A stretch of 64,000 nucleotides of DNA from Plectrocnemia conspersa (lineage: Eukaryota > Arthropoda > Insecta > Trichoptera > Polycentropodidae), in assembly GCA_009617715.1 (NCBI GenBank), contig VTFK01000170.1, forward strand, positions 310,001 to 374,000, written 5' to 3'. The position numbers were made by a program, and so were the translations under genes. The notes below the pieces were generated by a model. That model worked only from the letters and a program-made list of their open reading frames with translations, searched no databases and was not told the origin of the DNA. Positions 9,840 to 21,533 of this stretch are shown piece by piece (the first letter of the stretch is position 1; every line of letters begins with the position of its first letter).

Positions 9840-11385
9840 ACACCAGCGATTTACAAGTCGGGTTTGAGAACGTCATTATAAATTTATTCCTAATAGTTCT
9901 AATAGAACGGATAACTTTTTGACAAGTTAGAAGAGAAAGTCCCTAAAAAATAAAAATAATAAAGCTGATTGAAGATAGTGGGAATCGAATAAGAAAATCG
10001 AAATTCTAAACCAAGAAAATTCGATTTACTGTAATAATCATTGAGATTCACAAGTATTATTTGTACGAAAGTTTTGTTTGGAATTAATATGGAACCATGT
10101 AAATTTAAGCAGCACATTGCAAATATGAATTCTGAATTCATTTGTAAATCTATAGATTTTTCAAAGTTTAATAAACAAAAGTGAACGTGCAAAAATTGTT
10201 TCTGTTCTACCAAATGCATTAGTAGTATCGTACCAAGTTTCCTACAGAATCGCAAACTGTGAAAAACACAAACAATTAAAGATTTGGTTGAAGTCATGCT
10301 TCGTAAATCATATGCAAAACGCTTGTAGATTTCTCGATGGCGAAATTAAAAAAATTGCAATACAGGTAGATGAGGCAACATTTGTATCTAGAGATGCCTA
10401 TTTAAATGCATTACAGAAAATAATATTATAATTCACATTTTTTATGAGAACGAACTGCAGTGTCAAGACACACAGCATGTCTTCAAGCATTAATTGAAAA
10501 TAAAGCGCCTTAGATTATATAAAGACACTGCATACCTCACAGAGCAGTTCTCGTGTCAAAAAATGTGAGCGAAGAAATTTAGGAGATTTTTACAAAAATT
10601 ATGATTTCACCAAAAGGAAAGCTTTAAAACTAGTCTGTTTGGAAAGTTGTATGAAGATATGAGAGGTAATTACACCTCACTTCTATACTAGTGTAAAGTA
10701 CAGTGGCTATCTTGTGCAATCGTGATTCAAAGGGTTTTCAAATATAAAGGAAAAATTGCGATTTTCCTTAAAATATAACACAAGAAAGGGACAGATTTAT
10801 TAAAGAACGATAAATTTATTTTTTAACTAAAGTATTTAATATATATTTTTTTAAATTTAGTGATTTAAATTTATCAATGAAAAGACATTTGCAAAGTGTA
10901 ATAATGCACTTTTTCCGTTATTTCAATGGTCTTGATTTTACAAAGTTTGCATGTTCACAGAATTTATTTGTCTATGAAGCATTTATATTGGCTACTTTCG
11001 AAAACGATCAACTGATTATCAATTAATTATCATGCGATACTTCACTGGATCACAAATTTGAAAATAAATCTCTACACTAGACTTTTGAGAGAATATGCCA
11101 AGCAAAACTATATAAGTTATGTAACCATTCGTAACAGCATAATTATGCGAAAAAATATTTTCTGCATTAGCTGCTATTAAATCAAAATATTAACCCCGTT
11201 TCGTGGCGAAAAAAATGGAGTATTCTTCTCATCGGTAATAAGAAAAACCTTTATTTTTTTAAAGAAAATATATTTTTACAATTTGAAAAGGTGCCTGAAT
11301 TATTTTATAAAATCAAGGGGGGGAAGCAATATTTTTTTCTTAAAATATTGGGCATAGTAAGATAAATTTGGAAACCACTGCGGTA
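9840..11385 (+). pseudogene. Decayed hAT transposase, ZBED5-like
   Basis: Scattered peptide matches run in order on the plus strand: AKLKKLQYR-IQVDEAT-like text near 10340, HFYTSVKYSGYLVQS near 10680 (family: HTEVRWLSRGKVL), FKGFSNIKEKLRFSL after it, and late-domain text near 10900-11240. At the right, AAATTTGGAAACCACTGCGG resembles the AAACCACTG terminus of several hATs, and CACCAGCGATTTACAAGTCG at 9841 may be the other end. It is heavily mutated. A 132-codon minus-strand frame at 9899-10297 is a shadow. Confidence 0.45.
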
Positions 11386-11640
11386 AGTTTACTATCAATT
11401 ACGAAATTTGGATCTCGGAATCTTAAATAATCCTAACACAGTTGGGTTTATTTTTGTTGTTAATAAAAACGTGTTTATCTATGCACAATGTTGAAATAAT
11501 AAATGTATATTTAAGAGCAAAAACTTTTCAATGGATGACAACCATATTAACTTCGAAACTTAACCATAACAATGACAATCTGAGATTAGCAGTTGAAACA
11601 TTAAAAAAATCGCGTCAACTAAATTTTGTATCCAAAACGA

Positions 11641-11700
11641 TAGACCAGTGGTAAAGTCGATGACTAATACCCAAAAGACCAAGTTTCAAATTTCATATGA
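11641..11700 (+). repeat. Possible tRNA-derived SINE head
   Basis: GACCAGTGGTAAAGTCGATG followed 20-odd bases later by AAGTTTCAAATTTCA resembles the A box and B box (GGTTCAAATCC) of a tRNA promoter at about the right distance. The cloverleaf is not intact, so a SINE remnant is more likely than a tRNA gene. Confidence 0.28.
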
Positions 11701-11749
11701 ACAATTGTATTTGTTATTATATATAATTATAATCAATAAATCGATCATC

Positions 11750-12690
11750 ACATATTTTTTTAATGATTTATTTCAATCGAGCTAGATAGTACATATTATG
11801 TACAAAAAACACTTCAACAATGAGCTACTTTAGCTTATAGGGAATATCATATACGAATAAAAAGCGCCTTTTATATTAAATATCGGTCCTAGAGTCGCAA
11901 TAGCTGTAAGCCATTTATGGGCAAAGTTCCAAAATATGTTTATTAAATTTATGCTTAGGTATTTGACGTTTGTTTTTTTGCTGTTAAAAACACCAACTCG
12001 GTAGCGGCTGAAGTATTTTTAATAGTTGTAAGTATTTTATACAATTCATCTAAAATTTCTGTCTTTTTTTTCTTTAATTTATTTAAATATCAAGTATTTT
12101 TGCATAATTTTTATTCTTTACAAGAGATAAAATCATGTTTTGCATTTCATGTTGCAATTTGCAAGTTCATGAATTGTGTCTTCCACATCCAAACAAAGAC
12201 TGACAATGCAACTATTATTGATCAAAATATTTCGTCAATGCACCACAGCAAAAAGCTATTATAAAGAAGACTAGATCGTAGAGCTGAGAAGGAGATGTGC
12301 TCCTAATTTTTGAGGATTAAATAGAAAGAGGAAGATCTATAACAATATAGTCTCAGTAAGTTTCAACCCTAGTGAAAAAATTAAAAAAATTAACTTAAAG
12401 TTATTAAATCTACTATTGAAAAAGGCAACTGGCATAGACAGGGAGTGATTGCGGTACATTATCATTTTTTAATTTGCTTATTTCACAACCAGAGTTCTAC
12501 ATCATCTGATAAAAGTCGCATGCGAGAGGAAATTTACATGCGTCCGTTTTAATATATTTAATATTACCGATTTGATATATGTATCGATACGCCAAAGCGA
12601 GATATTTCCGTTTATAAATATAATAAACATTTTGATCGTGAAAATGAGAAAAACGTGTGTTAGTTGTCTCAGAAAAACACGTGATTTATC
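11750..12690. other. AT-rich intron-like DNA
   Basis: No coding region recognised; long runs of A and T and no clear terminal repeats. Confidence 0.45.
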
Positions 12691-13620
12691 TATTTATTGA
12701 AATTTAATTAAGAGCATCTTGACTTATCAATATATCTAAATGCGTTACGACGGTCAAAATACAATAGACAGTATTATTATAGTACAAAAAGTTTTATAAA
12801 AAAATAATACATGGTAAGAGAGACATAAATTTCATAAAATTTGCAATGCCAAAGCTACTACATGATTTGTGGTTTAAGTAAAAAGTTATATTCTATAGCA
12901 AAAAAAGTAATTAAATTATTTTTTTATATATAATTGAATGTTATTAGATCATTGTACTTTTAAATGTAACATTCAAGCATTTAGTCGCACGAAAACGAAG
13001 GTGATTCTATTCAAGCGATTGAGGGAGAGAGAGAGAGAATGAAAAGAGAGTAAGATTTTCGTATCAACGAAAGATGCATTAATCATTAAATCGCTTGGAA
13101 GAAAAAGTACACAGTCGGTTAGTGTAGATGTTCTGGCTTTTACGGGCATTAGAAGAGAATGCGATCGTGATTTTTGAAGACGTTTTGGAACACAAAACTG
13201 GATTTTTTAGGAATAATTTGCTTGTAAACCAAACCCTTAAGTAATTTAAAGAAATGCTTAGTAAATTACAACTTTCTGCGAGAACTCAGCGAATCGTATC
13301 TCAACGCTCCTAAATGAAAGGCGCTGGGATACAAGAATGGTAATAAGCAAATATCTTCTTAAAAAAATATTTCTAGAACCGTTACTGAACTTTTTCAATT
13401 AAAAGAGAGCGTGGTTATTAGATGATTTCAAATTATAGATCCTGATTGAAAAAAACGCTGCAAACTAAAATGTATACGAGATAACTGACGGATCGTCAAA
13501 GTGAAATGCGTTCCTCAGGCGAACAAGTAAGATTTATCGCAGAACCTCCACTTTATTTGAGATTTTAGTGAAAGTATTTTTAGCTAAAATGTTGCAGAGA
13601 GAAAAGAGCGGATGTAGAGT
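12690..13620 (-). mobile_element. Reverse copy of LINE 3' region
   Basis: TTTAATTAAGAGCATCTTGA begins the reversed LINE tail, as at 24412 and 55940. Shared landmarks with those copies include GCGATCGTGATTTTTGAAGACG (near 13160), GCTTAGTAAATTACAACTTTC (13256), CTGACGGATCGTCAAAGTGAAA (near 13480) and GCAGAACCTCCACTTTATTTG (near 13540). On the minus strand these encode the region C-terminal to reverse transcriptase. It has many stops. Confidence 0.7.
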
Positions 13621-14120
13621 TTTATACCCGGGTACCCGCACGTTTCTAAATCTGATATTTTTAACGGGTACACGATCATTTTAACTTCAATATAATACTT
13701 GATTTCTCCACATGAAAAATATATATCACACAATTTTCAAGATGCAAAATTCTCCGGCTATTCTTCTCGTTCGTAAAACCCATTTAGAGATTAAATGGGT
13801 AGTGAATGTAGTGTGTCGAAAAGTATTGTTTCACAATATAAGTTTTATAACACATCCTCAAACATTTGCTGTTAAAAAAAAAAAAAATGCGAATTTGCAA
13901 AAAAATACACAGGTCATTTTGGGAGATGGTCGTACACAAAAGTCTATTGTTATTATTTACCGTCAGTGATTTATAATTGTTAGAGTCTTGCTTGCTCATT
14001 ATTCATCGGTTGATGGTTAAGAGATATGAACAGATTTCCTTATCCTTATCTTTACCGATATTAATACTAATTTCTGATACGAGAGTGTTGTTCAAATTAT
14101 AATCTAACCGAATTCATAGG

Positions 14121-14218
14121 TCAATAGGAGGGCGCAAAAGCAATTATCACTTCTCAAAAGTCAAAAATTCACGTCAAAAGCAATAAAAATCGGCCGTCGC
14201 CGTCACAGTGGGAACTGG
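14121..14218 (+). repeat. Half copy of the foldback MITE
   Basis: TCAATAGGAGGGCGCAAAAG through GTCACAGTGGGAACT matches the whole left arm of the hairpin at 5927-6039. It stops abruptly before the hairpin turn, so only one arm is present. Confidence 0.65.
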
Positions 14219-14559
14219 CGTATTTATGTCAATAATAAAAAAACGCTAAGAGCAGACGGCCAAGGTTGAACCATTGAAGAACCCCTCAAGGAGATGTTTA
14301 ATCAAATTAACTAGGCATTAGATTTATTGAAATAGGGAGATCTTTTTAAAAGGAGTCATAATTTTGAATGAAAATAAAAAACACCTACAATATAATAAAA
14401 CAGTTTGTATTAAAAAAAAGTTAAAGACAATTAATATTTAAACCTATTACATTTTTTGAACAGTTTTGCATTTTGTTATGTTAATTTTAAGAACCAACAA
14501 TTTCTTCAAAGAAGTTATATTTAAAATTTAAATTGAATGTACATATATGTATATTATTA

Positions 14560-14580
14560 GTAGCTCTCTCTCTCTCTTTT
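14560..14580. repeat. CT microsatellite
   Basis: A short (CT)n run, AGCTCTCTCTCTCTCTTTT. Confidence 0.6.
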
Positions 14581-14817
14581 CCTTATATTTGTATTAGAAA
14601 CTTAGTTTTTTTCTGTGAATTTTGCTTTTGTATGTAATAAAAATTTGCTGTACATATTGTTAAAAATGTCACTTATGAGGAAGAATCTTATTTTAATTCT
14701 ATCGAATCAAACGAATATATCAGATTGGAGCTACTGTGGACTAAGAGTGGATATGGATTAAATTTCTATTATATTTTCGTCTCAGATTAACTGCGCATTT
14801 TGACGGCGTTATAGAAA

Positions 14818-14990
14818 AGTAGGAGAGGGAAGAAGGAGAGAGAGAAAGAGAGAGCAGCACCAGCCAGAGCAGATACGGTCGCCGGGTGAAATAATAATTA
14901 AATTGCTCCCCTTTTCACCATCCCGCTCGTCGGCTCCATTGCCCTTCGGCTGCTCTAAGCTCATTTCCGCAGCGCCGCCTGTGCTATATT
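14818..14990. promoter_or_regulatory. GA-rich then GC-rich island
   Basis: A purine run (GGAGAGAGAGAAAGAGAGAG) is followed by GC-rich unique sequence (GCTCGTCGGCTCCATTGCCC, CCGCAGCGCCGCCTG). GAGA runs are bound by GAGA-factor proteins in insects; a regulatory role here is inference. Confidence 0.3.
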
Positions 14991-15656
14991 AATTTTAAAT
15001 TAAAATGTGCTGGAACACGAGCGATGGCGAATTAGTTTGCATCGTGCGACATCTAGTCAATTCGATATTTTTTAATACGAGGCAAATTTTAAATTCATTA
15101 CAATATAAAAACGACTAAATTTAAGCGATATATTTTCAATGATATCGCTCTTAATTCACAATTGCTGCTTAACTAGATCTATTCATTAATATTCAGCAAT
15201 TCTCCTGACGCATCACATTTTTTAAGAATGGCAGGTTTTTAGATTCCTGTATTCGTTCTTACTATTTTAAGAAAGATATTCCTTTTCTCTTTGTTACTAC
15301 AATGCTTTTAAAAAATCATCTGAAAAATGTGTAAATTTGATTGAAATTGAAAGCAAAAACTCATTGATGGACTGATGAACGTTTTACTTTAAATTAATTT
15401 CAATGAATTACAGTAAGCCACTTAGTTTTTTCCCTGTGAAGTTAACAATTGTGGATTGATATAAATAACCAAAATCTATTTTATTTATCATATTATATAT
15501 TATCAGAGAAATACACATATCCTCAAATTTTAAATTTAGCACTTAAAATTCACCATTTGTTTAGAAAAAAATAGAAATTTAAAAACACTGATTCAAACTT
15601 AGGTTGAAATATTGAATTCTTGAGCTCCGAAAAATATCAATACAAAGATATATTCA

Positions 15657-15664
15657 TATGCAAT
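15657..15664. repeat. 8-bp target duplication, left (TATGCAAT)
   Basis: TATGCAAT is identical to 16707-16714 and flanks the hAT element at 15665-16706. Confidence 0.85.
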
Positions 15665-16706
15665 TAGGGATTCTGTGTCGAGACAACCCGGGAATTTATT
15701 CCCGAGAATTCAAAGATTTTTTGCTGTCTCGAGTCCCGGGAATTTAAAAATTAATAACCCGGGACTCGAGACTTTCTGAAGTGCAATTTTACAAAAATAT
15801 GTAAAGAGCGACTTTGATGTCAAGCTTAATTTATGTCTCGATATGAAGACAAGGTGGAATTCCTTATTACCCATGATCTCGAGATTTTGAAAGTTACGAA
15901 ATTGCATTAGAAAATCATTAATTGATCTTTTGCCAAATTTGGAATGAATCGAACATTAACGTATTGGAAAATATTTGTGAAGCACTCACTCCTATAAAAC
16001 TGGCAGTTGAAGCTCTAAGTCGTCAAGATGCCACTTTATTAACTTCCGAAATTATTGTTAATTTCCTTTAAAAAAAAATATTTGTATTCAACACAACTAT
16101 CGCACGAACCACCAAAATATTTCAACGACTAGAATTAAAAAATTCAACTTTAAAAAGGAGTTTTAGATATTAGAATCAACTATCAAGCGAACTCCGAATC
16201 TAGAGTTTTTATTCAAATCATTGCTTACAATTAAGCCAACATCTACAGAAAGCGAGAGAGTTTTTTCTACATCTGGAATATTTGCCACAAAAACCAGGAA
16301 CAGGCTATGTGATTCATCATTAAACGCCTTGGTGTTTTTAAAAACATATTTTTCCTTACAAAAGTAAAGGGTTTAACTTAATATTGATATAAATATTTCG
16401 ATTAAAAAAATTGTAATATATTAAATTTAAATAAATATCGAATAAAGTGTTTTAAAATTGTTTCAATAAATTTTCACCTATCGTACCTATAACACAAATA
16501 ATATAAGTTAATAATAATAAATTAATTAAAGCTAATAATAATAAGTTAATTAAAGTTAATAATAATAAGTTAATTTTTTAACATACTTTTTTTTCATGAT
16601 TATACGAAAAATAATCAAAGTCTCGAGTCCCGGGAATTCCTGGGACTTTAAAAATTTGGGTCTCGAGTCCCGGGAATCGAAAAAACCCGAGACTTCAGAA
16701 TCCCTA
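15665..16706 (+). mobile_element. hAT element with intact ends and 8-bp duplication
   Basis: This 1042-bp element starts TAGGGATTCTGTGTCGAGAC and ends CGAGACTTCAGAATCCCTA, with TATGCAAT duplicated exactly on both sides. Subterminal CCCGGGAATT and TCTCGAGTCCCGGG words repeat in both orientations. Inside, on the plus strand, is a shortened transposase: LENICEALTPIKLAVEALSR near 15970 and a C-terminal ASERVFSTSGIFATKTRNRL near 16250, both standard hAT segments. The N-terminal half and catalytic core are missing, so it is non-autonomous. A diverged relative lies at 21534-23205. Confidence 0.9.
16500..16577. repeat. Short tandem repeat inside the hAT element
   Basis: About three copies of a 24-27-bp unit (AAGTTAATAATAATAA plus TTAATTAAAG). 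Confidence 0.7.
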
Positions 16707-16714
16707 TATGCAAT
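16707..16714. repeat. 8-bp target duplication, right (TATGCAAT)
   Basis: Exact match to 15657-15664. Confidence 0.85.
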
Positions 16715-17494
16715 ATATGTATGTTACACATTTTAGTAAATTAAGACTATAAAATAATTATACTTATATAATATATTAAGCCAAATAAGGTTTTATCTGC
16801 CTCGCTGTAATATATATTTTTTAACTGGCACTCCTACACAAGCAACGTTTGAAGCGACATATTATTTATGGCAAACATTTATTTTAGTTTGCACATATCT
16901 GGCAAATATTAAAAACAATGTATGTTTAACATATTTCTTGCGACATTTTAGTATAATATAGTAAAATATTTTAAATGAATATTTTTGGTAAAATAGGGTT
17001 TAATGTTTGACAATCAGTTATTTTAGTCCGCACAGCCTTTGATCTCCGGCGAATATCGATAAAGGAACATATTTTAACACAATATATGTTTAAAATAGTT
17101 CTTGTGACATCTTAGTATGATACATACAGTAGAATATTTTAAACCATAAAATAGTTATACATATATTTATCAAAATAATGTTTTATCTCACTCAGTTGAT
17201 TATTTATTTTTACACTGGTACCCTACACAAGCAACGTTTGGCGCGAAGTATTTATTAATATTATATAAGGCAATCCATTATTTTAGTGTGCACACCTAAG
17301 CTTTTGATATCCGGCAAATATCGATATAGGAACATATTCAAACACAATGTATGTTAGACATTTTATCGGGATATTATTTAATTTAAAAGTGTCTCAACAT
17401 AAACCGAAAGTGTGTTTATAAAGCATGTTAGTATTTTTATTGAAAAAGACAATTCGTGAAAATTATGATCATCCAAAAAATATTGCATAACATA
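16715..17494. repeat. Degenerate tandem block between two hAT elements
   Basis: The block TTATTTTAGTNTGCACA...CTCCGGCGAATATCGATA...GGAACATATT...AACACAATGTATGTT appears at about 16888, 17020 and 17281. The partner block TTTTATCTGCCTCGCTG...ACACAAGCAACGTTTG appears at 16792 and 17191. This indicates an imperfect tandem array with a higher-order period near 400 bp. A reversed piece lies at 20850-20975. There is no coding capacity. Confidence 0.6.
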
Positions 17495-17502
17495 CTGTAG
17501 AG
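17495..17502. repeat. 8-bp target duplication, left (CTGTAGAG)
   Basis: Identical to 18622-18629; flanks hAT copy B. Confidence 0.85.
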
Positions 17503-18621
17503 TAGAGTCTCCAATTCGAGTAATCGAGTACTCGATACTCGAGTATTTTTGTATATTTTTCAAGTACTTGATAATCGAGTATTTTGAAAATTACTCGATT
17601 AATACACGAAATTGAAACATTTGGAAATATTTCAGAAACAAAAATAACTTTAACTCGGTCCGGTAAAGGTTAACGTTTGTCTTGCTTTTATTTAGCGTTT
17701 ATGCCCGAAGTCCCGAGTTAGAGCGGTTACTATCAGGTATAATTTTTTCATAGTTCCATAGTTGCATAGTTCCTGTCGTCGGCTATGTTAGTTAGTTACG
17801 ACGGAGAAATTTCTTTTGTGTTTTCTGTTCGACAGTCCCGACTTATCTAATTTATGGCAATGAACAATATGAAATATCAACAAAAAATTTTTTTAGGTTT
17901 TATGACTATGCAGTTGTAGCGTAAAGTGTTGTAAATTGTTTATACTGATCCCTCAGCTTAAAATATAAATCAAAACAATTGTGTGTTTAAAAGGCATTTA
18001 AAGTAAAATCAGTTCTTTGCGAACCGTTTAGCTCTAGAGTGAAAGGGATTCACCCAAATACATCTTCGTAGGATATAGATTTAAATTCTTCGCATTAATC
18101 AGAAGGAGTAGAATATTGTATATTGTTAAGAAAAAAAATCTATTCAAGAAGAATTACAAAATGCTACGTTGTCAATAGTCGAAGGAAATAAGAGAAAAGC
18201 AGAGAAGGGAATGAAAGAAGAGAACATAAAAAGAGAGTTCAAAAAATTTTATATCTATAAAAAGTGAACAGATATAAATTAGAAGCCTTATCCAACGCGT
18301 TAATGACAACAAGACCAACATCAACAGCAACGGAAAGGGTTTTTTCCATAATGGGAATAATAAAACCAAAGGTTAGCAGTAATATTAAATTCGAGAAACT
18401 TTTTGCATTATTGTTTTTAAAAAGTATGTTCGTGAAGTTAAAATAATTGTAAAAATTAACATACCAAGTATTTTAATTATTTATTTATATGTGCACGAAT
18501 TTGAATAATAGCTATTTTGGTACATTTGGTAAATACTCGAAAGTACTCGAGTACTCGAGTATTTTAAAATTTTGATATTCGATACTCGAGTAGTTGATGG
18601 TTCGAGTAATTGGAGACTCTA
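17503..18621 (+). mobile_element. Non-autonomous hAT element, copy B
   Basis: This 1119-bp copy has the same ends as copy A (TAGAGTCTCCAATT.. and ..AATTGGAGACTCTA) and a perfect 8-bp duplication CTGTAGAG, diagnostic of hAT transposition. The two copies differ by only a few substitutions and small indels over 1.1 kb, so activity was recent relative to the other relics. Only the C-terminal coding scrap remains (see 18264-18446); the rest is non-coding filler, so mobilisation would have needed a transposase from elsewhere. Confidence 0.92.
18264..18446 (+). pseudogene. Retained hAT C-terminal fragment
   Basis: The 60-codon open frame contains SNALMTTRPTSTATERVFSI and ends FALLFLKSMFVKLK. The TSTATERVFS plus LLFLK pattern is the hAT dimerisation domain (family: PTSA.SERVFS ... 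FLK). The frame's ATG is incidental; this is the 3' end of the ancestral transposase gene inside copy B. In copy A the matching frame is altered by substitutions (SITGILKPK). Confidence 0.8.
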
Positions 18622-18629
18622 CTGTAGAG
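18622..18629. repeat. 8-bp target duplication, right (CTGTAGAG)
   Basis: Exact match to 17495-17502. Confidence 0.85.
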
Positions 18630-18639
18630 ATAAGGTCGA

Positions 18640-19780
18640 GTGCTAAAATATATTTACGAAATATATAACGTCAAATTAAAATAGGTATAGGAGTGTATGC
18701 GTAATTTGATTTAGTTATATTACGCATTGCTAATAATACGAATATACATATATGTAAATATGCAGATGTTAAATCAATCTATGAATAGATCTAGCAATTA
18801 TTTATGAAAAACAACATCTTTTCATTTATGTAAATAGCTGTTTGGAGCAAACAATAAATATAACTTCTCCACCATCTGTCGATGAACTGATGAACATTTT
18901 ACTTATAAAAAAAAGGGGAGATCTAAATTATTTTACACTTACTTAATTTTAATGAATCAAAGTCAACCACCTACATTGTTACTTTATGTAAAGTTGGCAA
19001 TTATGGATTTTAGCCAACGATCACTATCAATTTTATTTATCAAATGATATATTTTTTAGAAAAAAAAAATTACAATTTGCATATGTATTTCGCATACCAG
19101 CTGGATCCGAGTATACCGTTCGCCAGCTGCTTACTTGCCAATGGGTTAAGAATCACTGTATTTGGTTTAATCTAACAAATGGTTATATGAGCAGGTGTTG
19201 AAAAAAATAATATGGAAAAATAAGGCAAAAACGATATGCACTGTTGATTTAAAATCATAAACATATTATATGTATATATTGTATATACATACATATGTAC
19301 ATACCATAAATAAAACATGCTTTGTAATAAATAAAAGGAATCTGTGTACTATTCATAAATCAATTTGTAAAGCGTTCAATAAAAACGGTCGGTATTCAAC
19401 GAATGTATTTATTATTCGTCGCTTTTCGTTACTTTCACTACCGCGCCGCTCTACCCGGGAAATGATTTCATATTCGCTCTGTGTATATATTGCAATGCGA
19501 GAAAATTGTTTTTTCCGCCGGATAACAACTAGCATAGCTGCATTTAGTTGTATAATATATAACAAGCGTGAAGCAAAAGGAGAAGGGATATGTTTATTAA
19601 TATTTTATGAACATCTAAAAACATTTTAGACTCATAGCTGTCATTCGTCAAATAAACTGCTTTGTTTTTTAACTGAAACATAGCTAAGAATAAAAATAAT
19701 TTTCAAGGTTATGCAAGGTCACATACGTCACATGTTTAAAAAGCTAATTTATATTATTAAATATAGCAAAAATATGCAAA
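18640..19780. other. AT-rich DNA with a few unassigned open frames
   Basis: A 119-codon plus frame at 19270-19629 and an opposing frame overlap each other. Neither has splice sites or recognisable residues, and both look like chance. TATATG-rich text occurs around 18730 and 19270. Confidence 0.4.
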
Positions 19781-19789
19781 CTTTAAGAC

Positions 19790-20160
19790 AGATATCGTCG
19801 TTGATAGGAGGGTTTATAATTCGATCGAGTCGTTAGTGAAGGGCGCTTCCTATCGGCTTGTGCCTTCTGAAAATCGAAGATGCTCATCGATCGATACGCA
19901 ATGAAAACGTCACGTGGCGTGTTTCCGTCGGACCAGAGCTGGGTCCGGGAAAAGGTAAGTGAAAGCGGACACAATTAGGTGGCGTCGGTCCGACGGATGT
20001 TGGCGTCTCCGTTGTGGGCGTCCGCTTTCCGTCCCGCCTACGACGGCTTCCGTCGCTCTCCGGCAACCCGGATTCAATGACACAGACCTCTTGTCACCGA
20101 CACCCGTTTCACCCACTCTGGCCCTCGGGATGGCCGAAGCGATTGATTTATAAGATTGAT
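19790..20160. promoter_or_regulatory. CpG-containing GC-rich block
   Basis: GC-rich sequence (GGTGGCGTCGGTCCGACGGA, GGGCGTCCGCTTTCCGTCCC) contrasts with the AT-rich flanks and is open in several frames on both strands. It contains the candidate first exon at 19880-19954. Promoter or conserved non-coding function is inference. Confidence 0.3.
19880..19954 (+). CDS. Weak candidate first coding exon (25 codons)
   Basis: An ATG in a fair Kozak context (AAGATG) opens 25 codons, MLIDRYAMKTSRGVFPSDQS then WVREK, ending exactly at a strong donor AAG|GTAAGT. A TGA lies in frame nine bases before the ATG, so the segment would have to be an initial exon. It sits at the edge of a CpG-containing GC-rich block (19.8-20.15 kb). 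No acceptor partner downstream was identified. The opposite strand is open here too, which lowers confidence. It could equally be a chance ORF in a regulatory island. Confidence 0.22.
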
Positions 20161-20261
20161 CGCCACATATCTAACGGCGCAAGGGTGGTCCATATCAATT
20201 TCCACACTTATTCTTATTAAGTGTTAAATCTACCTATTGCCGACTGGCAAGATATTCAGAA

Positions 20262-20760
20262 TAAAACATCTGGACATCAAATTCACCATGGAAGTAGAAG
20301 AAGACCTATAGATACCGATAAGTAATGGGACAAACTCATACGAATCACTCACACCACCATCCAGCGCAAATCCTATCGGTCATCACAGACCTAGCAACTC
20401 GATCGATGAGGCTCACGAAACACAAAAACCGAACAACAGAGGGCAACGTACTTGAGAGCTTTAATCAAGCTAAGCAAGTGGACAACACAACAACGAAAGA
20501 ATCCGACACAGGAAGGAGAGCTGTGGCTGTCATGCCATACGTGGAATGGGTCACCGATAAAATCTCACGGATGTTGTCGAAACACCACATCAAAATGGCA
20601 TTCACAACACTCGTGAAGATCCGTGACCTCACACGCAGCGTCAAGGATCGAATTGAGCTACAATAGAAGGACAAGGAGTGTACGAGATTCCCTGCAATGA
20701 CTGCTACACATTTAAGAATTAAATGCTTACAATATAACCACACAGGTGTTACACAATATT
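20262..20760 (+). mobile_element. Penelope-like element fragment
   Basis: The plus-strand relic encodes HLDIKFTMEVEED near 20270, THTNHSHHHPAQ at 20335-20370, LATRSMRLTKHKNR, then VMPYVEWVTDKISRMLSKHH near 20530 and KIRDLTRSVKD. A frameshift then leads to GVYEIPCNDC near 20680. This order (THT..HHHPAQ, AVIPYV..IS.IL..H, I...L.S.KD, GVY.IPC..C) is the C-terminal part of Penelope-like reverse transcriptases running into their GIY-YIG endonuclease. Stops and frameshifts show it is dead, and the RT catalytic core is not present. Confidence 0.8.
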
Positions 20761-20849
20761 TTATCGATTTACCGGAACGTTCGTGCCATAGTTCTAATTA
20801 TAATTTTCAGATACTGTCTTTTTTTAGTAAAAATGATACCATGGGAGGT

Positions 20850-20975
20850 CTTTGGATTGTGCTTAGACACTTTTAAATAATATATGAATATGTTCCTACG
20901 TTGATATTTTCCGGAGCTCAGCGGCTTAAGTGAATAGACTAGAATAACACGTTGCTCGTATAGGAACGCTATTGG
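20850..20975 (-). repeat. Reversed piece of the 16.7-17.5 kb tandem family
   Basis: The reverse complement reads CTCCGGAAAATATCAACGTA then GGAACATATTCATATATT, matching the CTCCGGCGAATATCGATA / GGAACATATT block. Confidence 0.45.
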
Positions 20976-21533
20976 GAAAATTAATCTAATTTAGTTAGCT
21001 ATGTAAGTGTAACCATTCTATGGTTTAAAATAGTTCAGGCATTTTTAATCTAAGTGATATTTATATTTTATTACAAAAAATATAAAAAATTATCTAAGCG
21101 TATTTTTAAAATCACTGTAGTTTTGCGTGCAAAGCGTTCATTTCACGCCGCATTAGTCACATGGAGCGTGAACGAAAAAAAAAGAGAGTACGAAGGTCAA
21201 ACCCTACAACAATTAACTTAGTATAAGGTCAGAGCGGTACAAGCTCGTGCGATAATTAGCGTACCTTTTACTTTAAAACATGAATTTATGGCTTGTTAAA
21301 ATGAACTAGTTAACTGAAATATAAATGAATGTAGGTGTGAATCAATACTTATCAATATAATAGTAATAGGTATAAATCTTGTACGTTCGATGACTATATG
21401 AGAGATTTTAGTCCTGATCTTTTGTTTTAAATGAGAAAAGCCTTTTTAAAATCAATGTAAATGACATATAATTTATTGCCTATATCGAGATTTTCGCCAC
21501 AAAATTGAAAAAGCAAAGCAGATTCGTTGCAAC

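Noticed and set aside
9899..10297. 132-codon minus-strand frame
   Set aside because: It lies opposite a plus-strand hAT relic and is Phe/Leu/Ser-rich, as expected of an antisense AT-rich frame.
11641..11700. A functional tRNA gene
   Set aside because: A-box and B-box-like text is present, but the arms do not pair into a cloverleaf; kept only as a possible SINE remnant.
13015..13040. GA microsatellite as a regulatory GAGA site
   Set aside because: It is a short simple repeat (GAGAGAGAGAGA) within a LINE relic.
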